The position numbers were made by a program, and so were the translations under genes. A stretch of 33,301 nt of DNA, from contig PYJA01000061.1 of NCBI GenBank assembly GCA_003635185.1, positions 1-33,301 on the forward strand. The letters run 5' to 3'. Origin of the DNA: Candidatus Poribacteria bacterium (GTDB lineage Bacteria; Poribacteria; WGA-4E; WGA-3G). Below, one piece after another: positions 1-7,857 of this stretch. A model generated the notes under the pieces. It was not told where the DNA came from and ran no database searches. It saw nothing but the letters and a program-made list of their open reading frames with translations. Numbering within the stretch: position 1 is the stretch's first letter; the number at the start of each line of letters is the position of its first letter.

Positions 1-38
1 CTATTGATTACCGAGCGATATGATTAACACTACGATAT

Positions 39-68
39 ATTATAACATACTTAGTTGTTATGTGTCAA
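39..68 (-). promoter_or_regulatory. Sigma70-type promoter reading out of the window to the left
   Basis: On the minus strand there is a perfect TTGACA (63-68), an 18-base spacer and a perfect TATAAT (39-44). The surrounding bases 1-85 closely match 1269-1353, which is the promoter region of the gene at 857-1267. The copy therefore probably drives a related gene that starts just left of base 1. Confidence 0.65.
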
Positions 69-90
69 ATATAGTATTGTATACCTTTAG

Positions 91-201
91 TAATACCAAA
101 TTAACGCGATTCGCCTCGGTAAGTGTGGTTTCCTAACCGTTGATTTGGGGTATTCTGGCTGACTCCAATAAAACAAGATAAATCCTGTTAATTTGGTATT
201 A
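91..201. repeat. Small element with 15-bp perfect terminal inverted repeats
   Basis: Bases 91-105 (TAATACCAAATTAAC) are the exact reverse complement of 187-201. The 111-bp unit has no coding capacity and lies between the leftward promoter and the end of the gene at 209-823. The layout resembles a MITE or a fold-back intergenic repeat. The internal stretch near 131-146 (tggtttcctaacc) recalls the core of the large inverted repeat at 28363-28445. No other full copy is seen in this window, so mobility is inferred only. Confidence 0.5.
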
Positions 202-208
202 TTGATTA

Positions 209-823
209 TCACCTGAGATTAAGGAGTAGGTACTTCGGTTTGGTGAGTCCATCTGTTGTTTCGCTTCTCTCGGTGACTTCTTGAATTTCTGCGGTGTACT
301 CTCTGCTCAATGTCGCGTTTTTCATAGTCTCATAAGCTTCGTCTGCAATATATCCAGTATAGGTCTGTTCTACAGTTTCTATTTCAAATATTTTGGATCT
401 TAGTAAGACACCGATTAAAGCACCAGTTATAGTAAATGGTAACGGCGGTCCTTTCGGTTTAAGATCAAGATATTCGCCGGGCATTGGAAGCATATCCTCA
501 GGTATTTGATCTAATTGAAGAAAATCTGTCTGGATTGAGGCATGTTCTTCGTATGGGACCTTTACTTGAATTGCATAAGGATCTTCAGAACAGACAAATG
601 CGTCGTGAAGGTCAATTGTGCCAGATCGGATAAGGTTAAGCCGCTCAATGGAAACTGCAACACAGAGCCACGTTAAAAATTGGTCGTCTTCGGCAGCTGC
701 CACAACCAGGTAAAAATGCCCTGAGGCGTTTTTGCAGGAGTAAAGAACAGGTTGATCGTAGTATTCGTATACTTCTACAATATCGAGTTTGCCCAACTCT
801 GGAATATTGAGTACATCAAGCAT
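209..823 (-). CDS. Uncharacterised protein, second gene of a two-gene cassette
   Basis: This is a 204-aa acidic soluble protein with no signal peptide or membrane segment. The ATG at 823 is chosen because an AAGGTG ribosome site (830-835) lies 6 bases upstream; the GTG at 832 that would extend the frame is part of that site. The N-terminal half has a readable pattern: PVLYSC, then a stretch on acquisition or display of data (GHFYLVVAAAEDDQFLTW), then an ERLNLIRSGTIDLHDAF segment. The C-terminal third is charged and Thr-rich. It follows the 857-1267 gene by 33 bases and is probably co-transcribed with it. I recognise the style of a family of unknown function that occurs in gene pairs, but I cannot name a function. 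A toxin-antitoxin or defence role is only a possibility. Confidence 0.75.
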   Translation of the reverse strand: MLDVLNIPELGKLDIVEVYEYYDQPVLYSCKNASGHFYLVVAAAEDDQFLTWLCVAVSIERLNLIRSGTIDLHDAFVCSEDPYAIQVKVPYEEHASIQTDFLQLDQIPEDMLPMPGEYLDLKPKGPPLPFTITGALIGVLLRSKIFEIETVEQTYTGYIADEAYETMKNATLSREYTAEIQEVTERSETTDGLTKPKYLLLNLR

Positions 824-856
824 TTTATACACCTTTTCTTTATTACCTTCTACATC

Positions 857-1267
857 TTATTCACGTATTACTTTAAAAACAAGCCAAGGTTCTACTCCAA
901 TGGGTATCCACCATGTGTGATGAGATTTTTCATAAGATGATGTATGTTGAATTACACCAAGAGTCGGATTGAGTTCACCTTTAGCTGTCTTTCTATTTCT
1001 TAAGTGCCCTATTCTGTTCTTAAGTCGCTCAAAGAGTCGAGGAATATCTTTCGGATCAGTATAAACGGAAACCCCACTGATTCTGATGTTTGGTTCAGGA
1101 AATCTACCTGGAAATTCTTCCCAAGTAGATAAGAAATCTTCTGCTTGTGGCGGATTGTGTTTCACAAGCCGATAAACTGTGCCTGAAGCAGGTTCAGCTT
1201 CCACAGGTGGACAGTTTTCTGGATAAAAGTCTGGCCATTCCAACTCGGTAGTCCTTTCGTTTTGCAT
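857..1267 (-). CDS. Uncharacterised protein, first gene of a two-gene cassette
   Basis: This 136-aa soluble protein has no recognisable catalytic motif. Conserved-looking blocks are DFYPENCPP near the start, SGTVYRLV, and the C-terminal SYEKSHHTWWIPIG followed by PWLVFKV. The His/Trp-rich C-terminal block suggests a small folded domain. The ATG at 1267 has no clear ribosome site. A TTG at codon 9 has AAAGGA about 8 bases upstream and could be the true start. The promoter at 1310-1339 lies about 40-70 bases upstream. The gene runs into 209-823 with a short gap. Proteins with this block pattern are, from memory, found as hypotheticals in several phyla. Confidence 0.7.
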   Translation of the reverse strand: MQNERTTELEWPDFYPENCPPVEAEPASGTVYRLVKHNPPQAEDFLSTWEEFPGRFPEPNIRISGVSVYTDPKDIPRLFERLKNRIGHLRNRKTAKGELNPTLGVIQHTSSYEKSHHTWWIPIGVEPWLVFKVIRE

Positions 1268-1309
1268 GTTATTGATTACCGAGTGTGGTATTTATTAACA
1301 CTTCGATAT

Positions 1310-1339
1310 ATTTTAACATACTAATTTATTTAATTTCAA
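1310..1339 (-). promoter_or_regulatory. Sigma70-type promoter for the 1267-209 gene pair
   Basis: The minus strand has TTGAAA (1334-1339), an 18-base spacer and TAAAAT (1310-1315). Spacing and flanks match the stronger copy at 39-68, and the two regions (1269-1353 and 1-85) are clearly duplicated. Confidence 0.55.
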
Positions 1340-1473
1340 ATATAATTTTGTAAGTATTTACTAAACGCACGGATCTTATAATTTAGGTATAGAATACGTT
1401 ATTTTTTGATAAAAGTCAAGCCTTTCCGAATTTCCGAAAATCTTGATTCAGACAGTAAAGGAGTTTATCGGGA

Positions 1474-2811
1474 TTACAATTTCTCATGACTATAGTCTAT
1501 CGCATCCTTCATATATTTCAACGCAGCGTAAATCTGCGGCAGTTCCTCAAACCCATAAGAGATGCGGAATTGCTGTTTTCCAATGTCAACCATATCACCA
1601 TTCGGATGGACGCAGTATTCACCGGGAATGTAAATCACTTTGGGATGTGGATTCTGTGAAGGTCCATCTATGTCTGCCTGCCCGGTTGTTCGCGTTAGAA
1701 ACTTGAAAAAATCGGAGTTTGTATCGGTTGCGATGTTTGCAAGTGTCAGGTAATAATAGAATCCTGCACTTCCACCACGGCATTCTTCAACATTATTGCC
1801 AAGCAATTCTGTTATCCACGTTTTGACTTGTTTTGCCTTCTCCTGATACCCCTTATTGACTTTCTCAATTTGTGTTTCAATACTGTTATCAAGCAGATAA
1901 CTTGCTATTTCCTGATTGATAAGTGGTGCGCTGAAACCGATGTCGCTTGTGCGTTGGATGATGCTATCAAGGAATGCACCTTTAGGACCGATGAGGTAGC
2001 CGATGCGTAACCCAGGGGCAAGTATCTTTGACAACGTGCCGATCTCATATACAATACCGAGTTCATCGTAGCACAACGCAGATTCCAGAGGTTCAACGGT
2101 GCTGTCATGCACAAGGTCGCTGTAGGCATTGTCAAAAAAGAGCGGGATTTTTCGTCCGACTTTGTGCGAAAGTTCGGTTACAATCTCAACGAGCTGCCTC
2201 TTTCGGTGATTAGAGAGAATGGTGCAACTTGGGTTGTTAACCGTCACAACATAGAAAAATTGGATAGCCGTTTTCCCACTTCCTAACGCCTCTAATTTTC
2301 TCTTTAAAAGAGTCGTTTGAAGTCCTTCATTGTCCTCCGGTATTGCTACAACGGTAAAGCCTTTTCTATCAAGATCGTTGCAATAGATATAATACATCGG
2401 ATCAGCAGTGAACACAATGCCCGCGGGGAGTAGATGCGTAATGCTCTCCAACAGACTGGTCGCGCCGTTAGCACCGATAACAATGTCTCTCGTGTTAAAA
2501 GTGTCTTCTGTTATGCCGCCAATTCTATTGTCAATATGGAATTTTTTGATTGATTCAATCAAGTTTGGAGAGCCTTGCGCACCACCATAGTTGAGGGATG
2601 CACGGTACTTTTGCGGATTAGCAAGAACCGCTTCGCAAGCGATTAGAATTTGTTGACGTGGAATTGTGCTTTCGTTGACATAACCCACACCGAGATTAAT
2701 ATCATATCCATCTCGAAAACCGATAGCAAAATCGGTCATCATTCGGTTTACGGGTGATGGAATACTTGAGGCTTTTCCGTATTCAGAAAGCAAAACATCG
2801 CGAATTTTCAT
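1474..2811 (-). CDS. PLP-dependent aminotransferase, class I/II (fold type I)
   Basis: This 445-aa cytosolic enzyme should move an amino group between an amino acid and a 2-oxo acid using pyridoxal phosphate. Visible landmarks are NNPS (192-195), the cofactor-binding DNAY (227-230), the Schiff-base lysine K262 in GTLSKILAPGLRIGY, and a substrate-carboxylate Arg near 416 in FRISYG. The SK-x-LAPGLRIG form and overall length resemble the 2-aminoadipate/MocR-like aminotransferase branch, but the substrate cannot be read from sequence. It lies 23 bases after the TIGR01777 epimerase and is probably the last gene of the 4491-1474 operon. The start at 2811 has only a weak ribosome site. Confidence 0.88.
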   Translation of the reverse strand: MKIRDVLLSEYGKASSIPSPVNRMMTDFAIGFRDGYDINLGVGYVNESTIPRQQILIACEAVLANPQKYRASLNYGGAQGSPNLIESIKKFHIDNRIGGITEDTFNTRDIVIGANGATSLLESITHLLPAGIVFTADPMYYIYCNDLDRKGFTVVAIPEDNEGLQTTLLKRKLEALGSGKTAIQFFYVVTVNNPSCTILSNHRKRQLVEIVTELSHKVGRKIPLFFDNAYSDLVHDSTVEPLESALCYDELGIVYEIGTLSKILAPGLRIGYLIGPKGAFLDSIIQRTSDIGFSAPLINQEIASYLLDNSIETQIEKVNKGYQEKAKQVKTWITELLGNNVEECRGGSAGFYYYLTLANIATDTNSDFFKFLTRTTGQADIDGPSQNPHPKVIYIPGEYCVHPNGDMVDIGKQQFRISYGFEELPQIYAALKYMKDAIDYSHEKL

Positions 2812-2834
2812 TTTGGTTGTTGAAATCCGCCTAT

Positions 2835-3743
2835 TTATAGTAAATCCCGGAGGGCAGATTCAAGCGTGCGATACTGGAATTCGTAGCCGCTCGCCTCTGT
2901 TTTTTTAGGCAGAACGTTTTGGCTTAACAAAACAAAGTCGGCAAATTCACCCATCATTAACTTCAACCCGAACGTGGGAACAGGAAAAATCGTTGGTCTT
3001 CGGAGAACCTTACCGAGCGTTTTTGTGAACTCAATATTTCTAACGGGAGTAGGTGCTGTAGCGTTCAATGCACCACTAATGTTTTCATTTTCCAAAGCGT
3101 GTACCACAATGCCGACCACGTCATCAACGTGAATCCACGACATCCACTGATTACCGCTGCCAAGCTTACCGCCGACCCCCATTTTAAAGGGCGGAAGCAC
3201 CTGTTCCAAAAGTCCTCCACCTATACCAAGCACAAGTCCGATGCGGACCGAAACAACACGTGTGCCATATTCACTCGCTTTATGTGACTCCGCTTCCCAT
3301 TCTTGGCAAATTTCAGCGAGAAAATCAGTGCCTGCAGGCGATTCCTCTGTCCAGCTTTCGTCTCCGCTATCACCATATAACCCAATTGCTGACGCACAAA
3401 CAAGCACATCAGGTTTGGTTTCGGCATCAGCAAAGGACGCAACAAGGTTACGTGTAGAAAGGATACGGCTGTCTCGTATTCTCTGTTTTTTCTCGGCGTT
3501 CCACCTGCCAGCTATCGATTCACCTGCCAGGTGGATGACCGCTTGCACATCGGATGTTGCCTCTGAAGGCAGCTGCTCTGTTTCGGGATTCCAACCGTGG
3601 GTTTCTTGGACAGATTGTAATTTAGTTTTGGCACGTTCAGGGTCGCGAGACACTACATGCACTGCGTAGTCTTTTTCGCGGAGGGCATCACAGACTCGGC
3701 TTCCAATGAAACCGGTTCCCCCTGTGACCAGGACATTTTTCAT
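2835..3743 (-). CDS. TIGR01777 family epimerase (YfcH/SulA-like SDR)
   Basis: This is a 302-aa NAD(P)-binding protein of the extended short-chain dehydrogenase type. The N-terminus carries the Rossmann motif VTGGTGFIG. Further family marks are VIHLAGESI, the GLYGDSGDESWTEESPAG block and WIHVDDVVG. The C-terminal part belongs to the DUF1731-type tail of this family. The natural substrate of the family is not established. The start at 3743 is preferred over a longer frame beginning at 3782: GGAGGAAA (3747-3754) precedes this ATG at good spacing, and the longer form would overlap the HAD gene. Confidence 0.88.
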   Translation of the reverse strand: MKNVLVTGGTGFIGSRVCDALREKDYAVHVVSRDPERAKTKLQSVQETHGWNPETEQLPSEATSDVQAVIHLAGESIAGRWNAEKKQRIRDSRILSTRNLVASFADAETKPDVLVCASAIGLYGDSGDESWTEESPAGTDFLAEICQEWEAESHKASEYGTRVVSVRIGLVLGIGGGLLEQVLPPFKMGVGGKLGSGNQWMSWIHVDDVVGIVVHALENENISGALNATAPTPVRNIEFTKTLGKVLRRPTIFPVPTFGLKLMMGEFADFVLLSQNVLPKKTEASGYEFQYRTLESALRDLL

Positions 3744-3762
3744 CGTTTTCCTCCATTGAGGT

Positions 3763-4491
3763 TTATTTTGAAAGCTCAGCAATGGTATCTTCCAGCTGCC
3801 GATAATCGTCTATCACGGCATCGCTGAGTGTATCATCTGTTTCTGTTTTGTTGAATCCTGCGAATCGAATTGCTTTCATACCAGCATTTTTTGCACCCAC
3901 AATATCTGTCCGCACAATATCCCCAATATGTACCGCATCTTCCGGTTTAGCGTTTAGCTGCTGCAGGGTAGAATTGAATTGCACGACTTCGGGCTTTGTC
4001 CGCTCCGTTTCATCGGAGAATGTGAATGCCGAAAAGTAATGCAGAATTTCGTCACGTTCCATTAGTTGCCGTGCATAACTGCCTGGTGTGAGAGCAGAAT
4101 CTGATATAATCCCCAGCGGATAATCTTCACTGAGTCTTGCCAGTACCGGCTTAATATGCGAAATAAGAATAGGCGGAGATGCTAAAAACGCATTGCCAAG
4201 ACACACAATCAGGGAAGCAATTTCTGTCTCATCCAGCGTAAGTTCAAGTGTTTCAGCAAATTTCAGCATGCATGTTTGGACAGATACGCCTCTGTGTTGA
4301 TGCCACCGAGATGTCGCTACCCCATAAGCGTCTTCCATTCCAATTTCTATATCAGACACCTTACAAGAATAACCCTGGTTAATCAAATATTTATGGCAAT
4401 TATCCACCCGTATAGCCTGACGTTTCTGCCAGTTTGCAAGTGTATCCGCATAAAGCGTTTGCCAAAAATCAAATGTTATTGCTTTGAACAT
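3763..4491 (-). CDS. HAD-superfamily hydrolase-like protein with altered motif I
   Basis: This 242-aa soluble protein has a HAD fold with an alpha-helical cap inserted after motif I. The nucleophile aspartate is present (D8 in FDFWQTL), but the second motif I aspartate, normally two residues later, is Trp10. Motif II is the ISDS segment, the motif III lysine is in TKPEV, and motif IV is HIGDIVRTDIVGA. A FDFWxTL version of motif I occurs in some HAD proteins. Loss of the general acid/base Asp makes a standard phosphatase reaction doubtful. GGGGAAG lies just upstream of the ATG. It is the first gene of the operon that continues with the epimerase (19-base gap) and the aminotransferase. Confidence 0.85.
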   Translation of the reverse strand: MFKAITFDFWQTLYADTLANWQKRQAIRVDNCHKYLINQGYSCKVSDIEIGMEDAYGVATSRWHQHRGVSVQTCMLKFAETLELTLDETEIASLIVCLGNAFLASPPILISHIKPVLARLSEDYPLGIISDSALTPGSYARQLMERDEILHYFSAFTFSDETERTKPEVVQFNSTLQQLNAKPEDAVHIGDIVRTDIVGAKNAGMKAIRFAGFNKTETDDTLSDAVIDDYRQLEDTIAELSK

Positions 4492-4605
4492 TACTTCCCC
4501 TATCTTACATGGATTTCTCTAATTCCTAAACGTATGATTTATTTTATCCTGTGCTAAGTAAGATGTCAAGCGTCAAATGCCAATATGCCAAAAAAACCTT
4601 TTATC

Positions 4606-4634
4606 TTGACTTTTAATCAGAATTTTTATACAAT
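4606..4634 (+). promoter_or_regulatory. Sigma70-type promoter for the citrate synthase-like gene
   Basis: TTGACT (4606-4611), a 17-base spacer and TACAAT (4629-4634) read toward the gene starting at 4793, giving a leader of about 150 bases. The rest of the 300-base divergent intergenic region (4492-4792) shows no gene and no clear RNA element. Confidence 0.6.
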
Positions 4635-4792
4635 ATGTTAAAGACATAAAACAACCAATTAGCAAACTTTCTAAAAAAACGGAATCTGAAAATCCCATCT
4701 GTCCACGCGCAACTTTTAGGCAGGTTTGCAAGCAGCGTTTTCAGATAGTTATGTGTTTCTGGACAAATCAGATTTTTGACGAAGGAGATTTC

Positions 4793-6352
4793 ATGTTGAA
4801 TAAAAATTTGGAGGCAAAACGGACAGCGGCGGTCAAAGAAATCGTGTCTGAAGTTCCCGAAGCCTCGACGTATGCTCCCGTAACAGAGTCGATGGCTAAG
4901 GCGACAACGTTAGGTGAAGGAGAAATTGCTGCAGTACTAAAGAGTTTTAGTTCAATGCCGCAATCCACAAATGTTTTTGCAAATCCCGTGTTACATCAGA
5001 CCGCCGTGGACTGTGGAGGGACGCAAATTACTCTGAATATTCGGAGCTTTGGAATTCGTGGTATTGTTTCAGAGAGTGAGATTATTGCCAACCGACTCAG
5101 CCCCGCGTTTGTTATCTTTGCCGGTCTTTTCGGCAGAAGACCTGAAAAACCTTCCGATGATATAGACGAAGCCGCTCTCTTTTCAGAATTAATAGACAAA
5201 AAGTTTTATCAGTTTACAGAAACCCGTAGAGAAGGACTAACAGGGAATCAACGCCTCATCAATCAGGTTGCAGATTTTGTTAAAGCCTTCCCAGAAGCAG
5301 GACCGGAAGCAGTCATCCAGCATTTTTCAACACTCCGTAAACTGAGTATTCCTAATCAAAAAGGAATTAACAGCACAAGAGATACCGGTTCTCTGTTGCT
5401 GGAGTTTATCGGCACGCACATGGAAAACGTTGCATTAGGCACAATCTCTGTCTATATGCGACACCAGTTACGGGAAAGTAGCGCCTTGCACCCACAAGTT
5501 CTGGCAATGCGAGCGAACGATCTTATTGCGGAACACCAAAAAAGCGGAAAGACCGCATTCCAAACATGTTATAGTCTCCTTTTAGGTAGAGAAGCAAGCC
5601 CGATTGAAGCACATATTTTAGAACGTATGGGCGTTATACAAACACACCACGGCTCCGCGGGTTCAAACGTTGTTGCACGCTATCTCGCTACTTTACATAC
5701 GGGTGCAGTTTCCGACTTCTTTGTTGCTGCACAGATGGCTTTAGATGGTGACCGACATTTCGGCGCTATTCACGACATGACAGCGTTCATCAATCAGATA
5801 GAATCGCTTGGGACCACTGAGAGAGAAGATGCAATTCGCGAACGGATGCGTACGGCACTGCCAACCTTCGGACATCCTGAAATCGCGGCTGCGGGTAGAG
5901 CAGATGAAATTCAACAAGATCCGCGCCCTGCGATCTATTTCAATCCCTTCCTGGAGGCAGTTGATGAAGGGGAAATTCAACTGAATGATAGACAGAAAAT
6001 GCGGTTAGCAATTATGCAACGCATCTACCAAATAGCGTTTATTGAAGGAGTCGTGCGTCCGGGACGTGAAAACGAACCGCCGCTCCGCTTAACCCCTAAC
6101 ACTGATTTTGGCGGGTGGGCAGTCCAAGAAGGATTGGGCATTTATGAAACCGATAGGACATTCCTAACGTACATCTTCCGTGGATTTGGGTGGATGATGG
6201 ATGCCCGCGAACAACTTCAACTCAAGATTATCCGACCCGTTATCCCGCCAGACCCCGATATTATTCCTAAGCCTTCCGATGATATGACGATTGCGAATGA
6301 GGTCGTTGCACTACACAATCGGATGGCAGGAGCAAATACATTTGACCAATAG
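4793..6352 (+). CDS. Divergent citrate synthase-superfamily protein
   Basis: This 519-aa protein is placed in the citrate synthase superfamily by several landmarks in the right order. These are THHGSAGSNVVARYLATLH (284-302), matching the first-histidine block (normally DHxxNxSTFxAR); LDGDRHFGA (318-325), matching the second-histidine block GPLHGGA; and FGH (359-361) followed by DPRP (376-379), matching GHRVY...DPRA. The position of the catalytic aspartate block (normally PNVDFYSG) reads FNPFLEAV (383-390), so that Asp appears absent. It stands next to isocitrate dehydrogenase and near malate dehydrogenase, the citZ-icd-mdh order of other bacteria, which supports a TCA role. The start at 4793 has AAGGAGA 5 bases upstream; an extension to 4751 has none. 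It could be an active but divergent enzyme or a non-catalytic paralogue. Confidence 0.65.
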   Translation: MLNKNLEAKRTAAVKEIVSEVPEASTYAPVTESMAKATTLGEGEIAAVLKSFSSMPQSTNVFANPVLHQTAVDCGGTQITLNIRSFGIRGIVSESEIIANRLSPAFVIFAGLFGRRPEKPSDDIDEAALFSELIDKKFYQFTETRREGLTGNQRLINQVADFVKAFPEAGPEAVIQHFSTLRKLSIPNQKGINSTRDTGSLLLEFIGTHMENVALGTISVYMRHQLRESSALHPQVLAMRANDLIAEHQKSGKTAFQTCYSLLLGREASPIEAHILERMGVIQTHHGSAGSNVVARYLATLHTGAVSDFFVAAQMALDGDRHFGAIHDMTAFINQIESLGTTEREDAIRERMRTALPTFGHPEIAAAGRADEIQQDPRPAIYFNPFLEAVDEGEIQLNDRQKMRLAIMQRIYQIAFIEGVVRPGRENEPPLRLTPNTDFGGWAVQEGLGIYETDRTFLTYIFRGFGWMMDAREQLQLKIIRPVIPPDPDIIPKPSDDMTIANEVVALHNRMAGANTFDQ

Positions 6353-6437
6353 GAAAAACTTCGGTCATGAGTCCCCTATTAAATAGAAATGTGAGCTGAA
6401 CATATAGAGATTCTGTGCGAATCAGAGAGGAATCCCA

Positions 6438-7685
6438 GTGATTGAATTTGACCAATTAACAGTCCCAACAGAAGGTGAAAAGATAGAGACATCCAATGGA
6501 CATAAGGTTGTCCCAAACAAGCCGATTATTCCTGTTATTGAAGGTGATGGCATTGGGCGAGACATTATGAAAACGACCCGTCGTGTCGTTGATGCGGCTG
6601 TCCAAACCGCGGACGGTGGCAAAAATCAGATTGTCTGGTTTGATGTATATGCTGGCGAAAACGCCATGGCTAAATACAACGAATGGTTGCCACAAGATAC
6701 CTTCAAGGCGATTGAGCATTTCCGTGTAGCACTGAAAGGACCATTGACCACCCCTGTCGGTGGCGGTTTTCGTAGTTTAAACGTGACGTTGCGTCAGGTG
6801 CTTGAACTTTATGCGTGTGTGCGTCCGGTCCGTTACTTTCAAGGTGTACCCGCCCCTGTCACACATCCTGAAAAGATGGATGTTGTTATCTTCCGAGAAA
6901 ATACTGAAGATGTTTACGCTGGTATTGAATGGGAACAGGGGACACCAGAAGTGAAAAAGGTTATTGATCTGCTCCGCTCAGAAATGGGAGTGGAAATCCG
7001 AGAAGACTCTGGTGTCGGCATTAAACCGATAAGCATTTTCGGGACGAAACGTTTGGCACGCATGGCGATTCAATACGCTATTGACCACGGCAGACGCAGC
7101 GTTACCTTTGTCCACAAAGGGAATATCATGAAGTTTACTGAAGGGGCTTTCTGTGCATGGGGATATGAACTCGCAAAAGAGGAATTTGCTGATATCACCA
7201 TTACGGAAGCGGAACTCTATGACGAATATGATGGTAACGTCCCAGATGGTAAAATTATCGTCAATGACCGAATTGCGGATAGTATGTTACAACAGATTTT
7301 AACACGAACCGATGAATACGATGTGATTGTTACGCCCAATTTAAACGGAGATTATCTTTCCGATGCGGCGGCAGCACAAGTCGGTGGAATCGGCATGGCA
7401 CCGGGTGGCAACCTCAACGATGAGGTCGCCCTCTTTGAGGCGACGCACGGCACTGCACCTAAATATACGGATCAGGATGTCGTCAATCCGAGTTCACTTA
7501 TCCTTTCTGCTGTGATGATGCTGGAACATATCGGTTGGCAAGCAGCTGCTGACTTGATTATTTCAGGATTGGAGAAGACTATTCTCCAAAAGAAAGTAAC
7601 CTACGATCTGGAACGGTTGATGGAGGGTGCAACAAAAGTTCGCACATCTGAATTTGGTGAAGCAATTATTGAAAACTTTCAGTAG
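6438..7685 (+). CDS. icd: NADP-type isocitrate dehydrogenase
   Basis: This 415-aa cytosolic enzyme oxidatively decarboxylates isocitrate to 2-oxoglutarate in the TCA cycle. Diagnostic blocks include EGDGIG near the N-terminus, the substrate-binding serine in SLNVTLRQ, then [48 protein letters not shown] and [19 protein letters not shown]. Length is that of bacterial homodimeric enzymes. The serine phosphorylated by AceK in E. coli is conserved here, but no aceK gene is in the window. It starts with GTG preceded by AGAGAGG (6424-6430). It follows the citrate synthase-like gene by 85 bases and is likely co-transcribed. Confidence 0.95.
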   Translation: MIEFDQLTVPTEGEKIETSNGHKVVPNKPIIPVIEGDGIGRDIMKTTRRVVDAAVQTADGGKNQIVWFDVYAGENAMAKYNEWLPQDTFKAIEHFRVALKGPLTTPVGGGFRSLNVTLRQVLELYACVRPVRYFQGVPAPVTHPEKMDVVIFRENTEDVYAGIEWEQGTPEVKKVIDLLRSEMGVEIREDSGVGIKPISIFGTKRLARMAIQYAIDHGRRSVTFVHKGNIMKFTEGAFCAWGYELAKEEFADITITEAELYDEYDGNVPDGKIIVNDRIADSMLQQILTRTDEYDVIVTPNLNGDYLSDAAAAQVGGIGMAPGGNLNDEVALFEATHGTAPKYTDQDVVNPSSLILSAVMMLEHIGWQAAADLIISGLEKTILQKKVTYDLERLMEGATKVRTSEFGEAIIENFQ

Positions 7686-7719
7686 AAACATTCTGTTACG
7701 GTTTACAAGAGAACAACAG

Positions 7720-7857
7720 ATGTCATTAAAAACTAAAATTATACTTAGTGTAAGTTTGTTAGCAGGCATCGGTTTTGTAATGGTGTATGTGATCTATTAT
7801 CTTCACAAACGTATTTTGGAGGAAGTTATTGCAATTCGTAAGCAGGGCGAGAGGTAA
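7720..7857 (+). CDS. Small single-span membrane protein
   Basis: This 45-residue frame has a lysine-rich start, one hydrophobic segment of about 20 residues (roughly 7-27), and a basic tail ending in KQGER. It begins 34 bases after icd and its last 29 bases overlap the TTG-started methyltransferase gene, which suggests translational coupling. The ribosome site is weak (AAGAGAA). It is too short to assign a family. It could be a genuine small membrane protein or a leader peptide that tunes translation of the methyltransferase. Confidence 0.4.
   Translation: MSLKTKIILSVSLLAGIGFVMVYVIYYLHKRILEEVIAIRKQGER

Noticed and set aside
3099..3669. Plus-strand frames of 60-140 residues opposite the epimerase gene.
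   Set aside because: Shadow frames of a clearly conserved gene with no ribosome sites or motifs.
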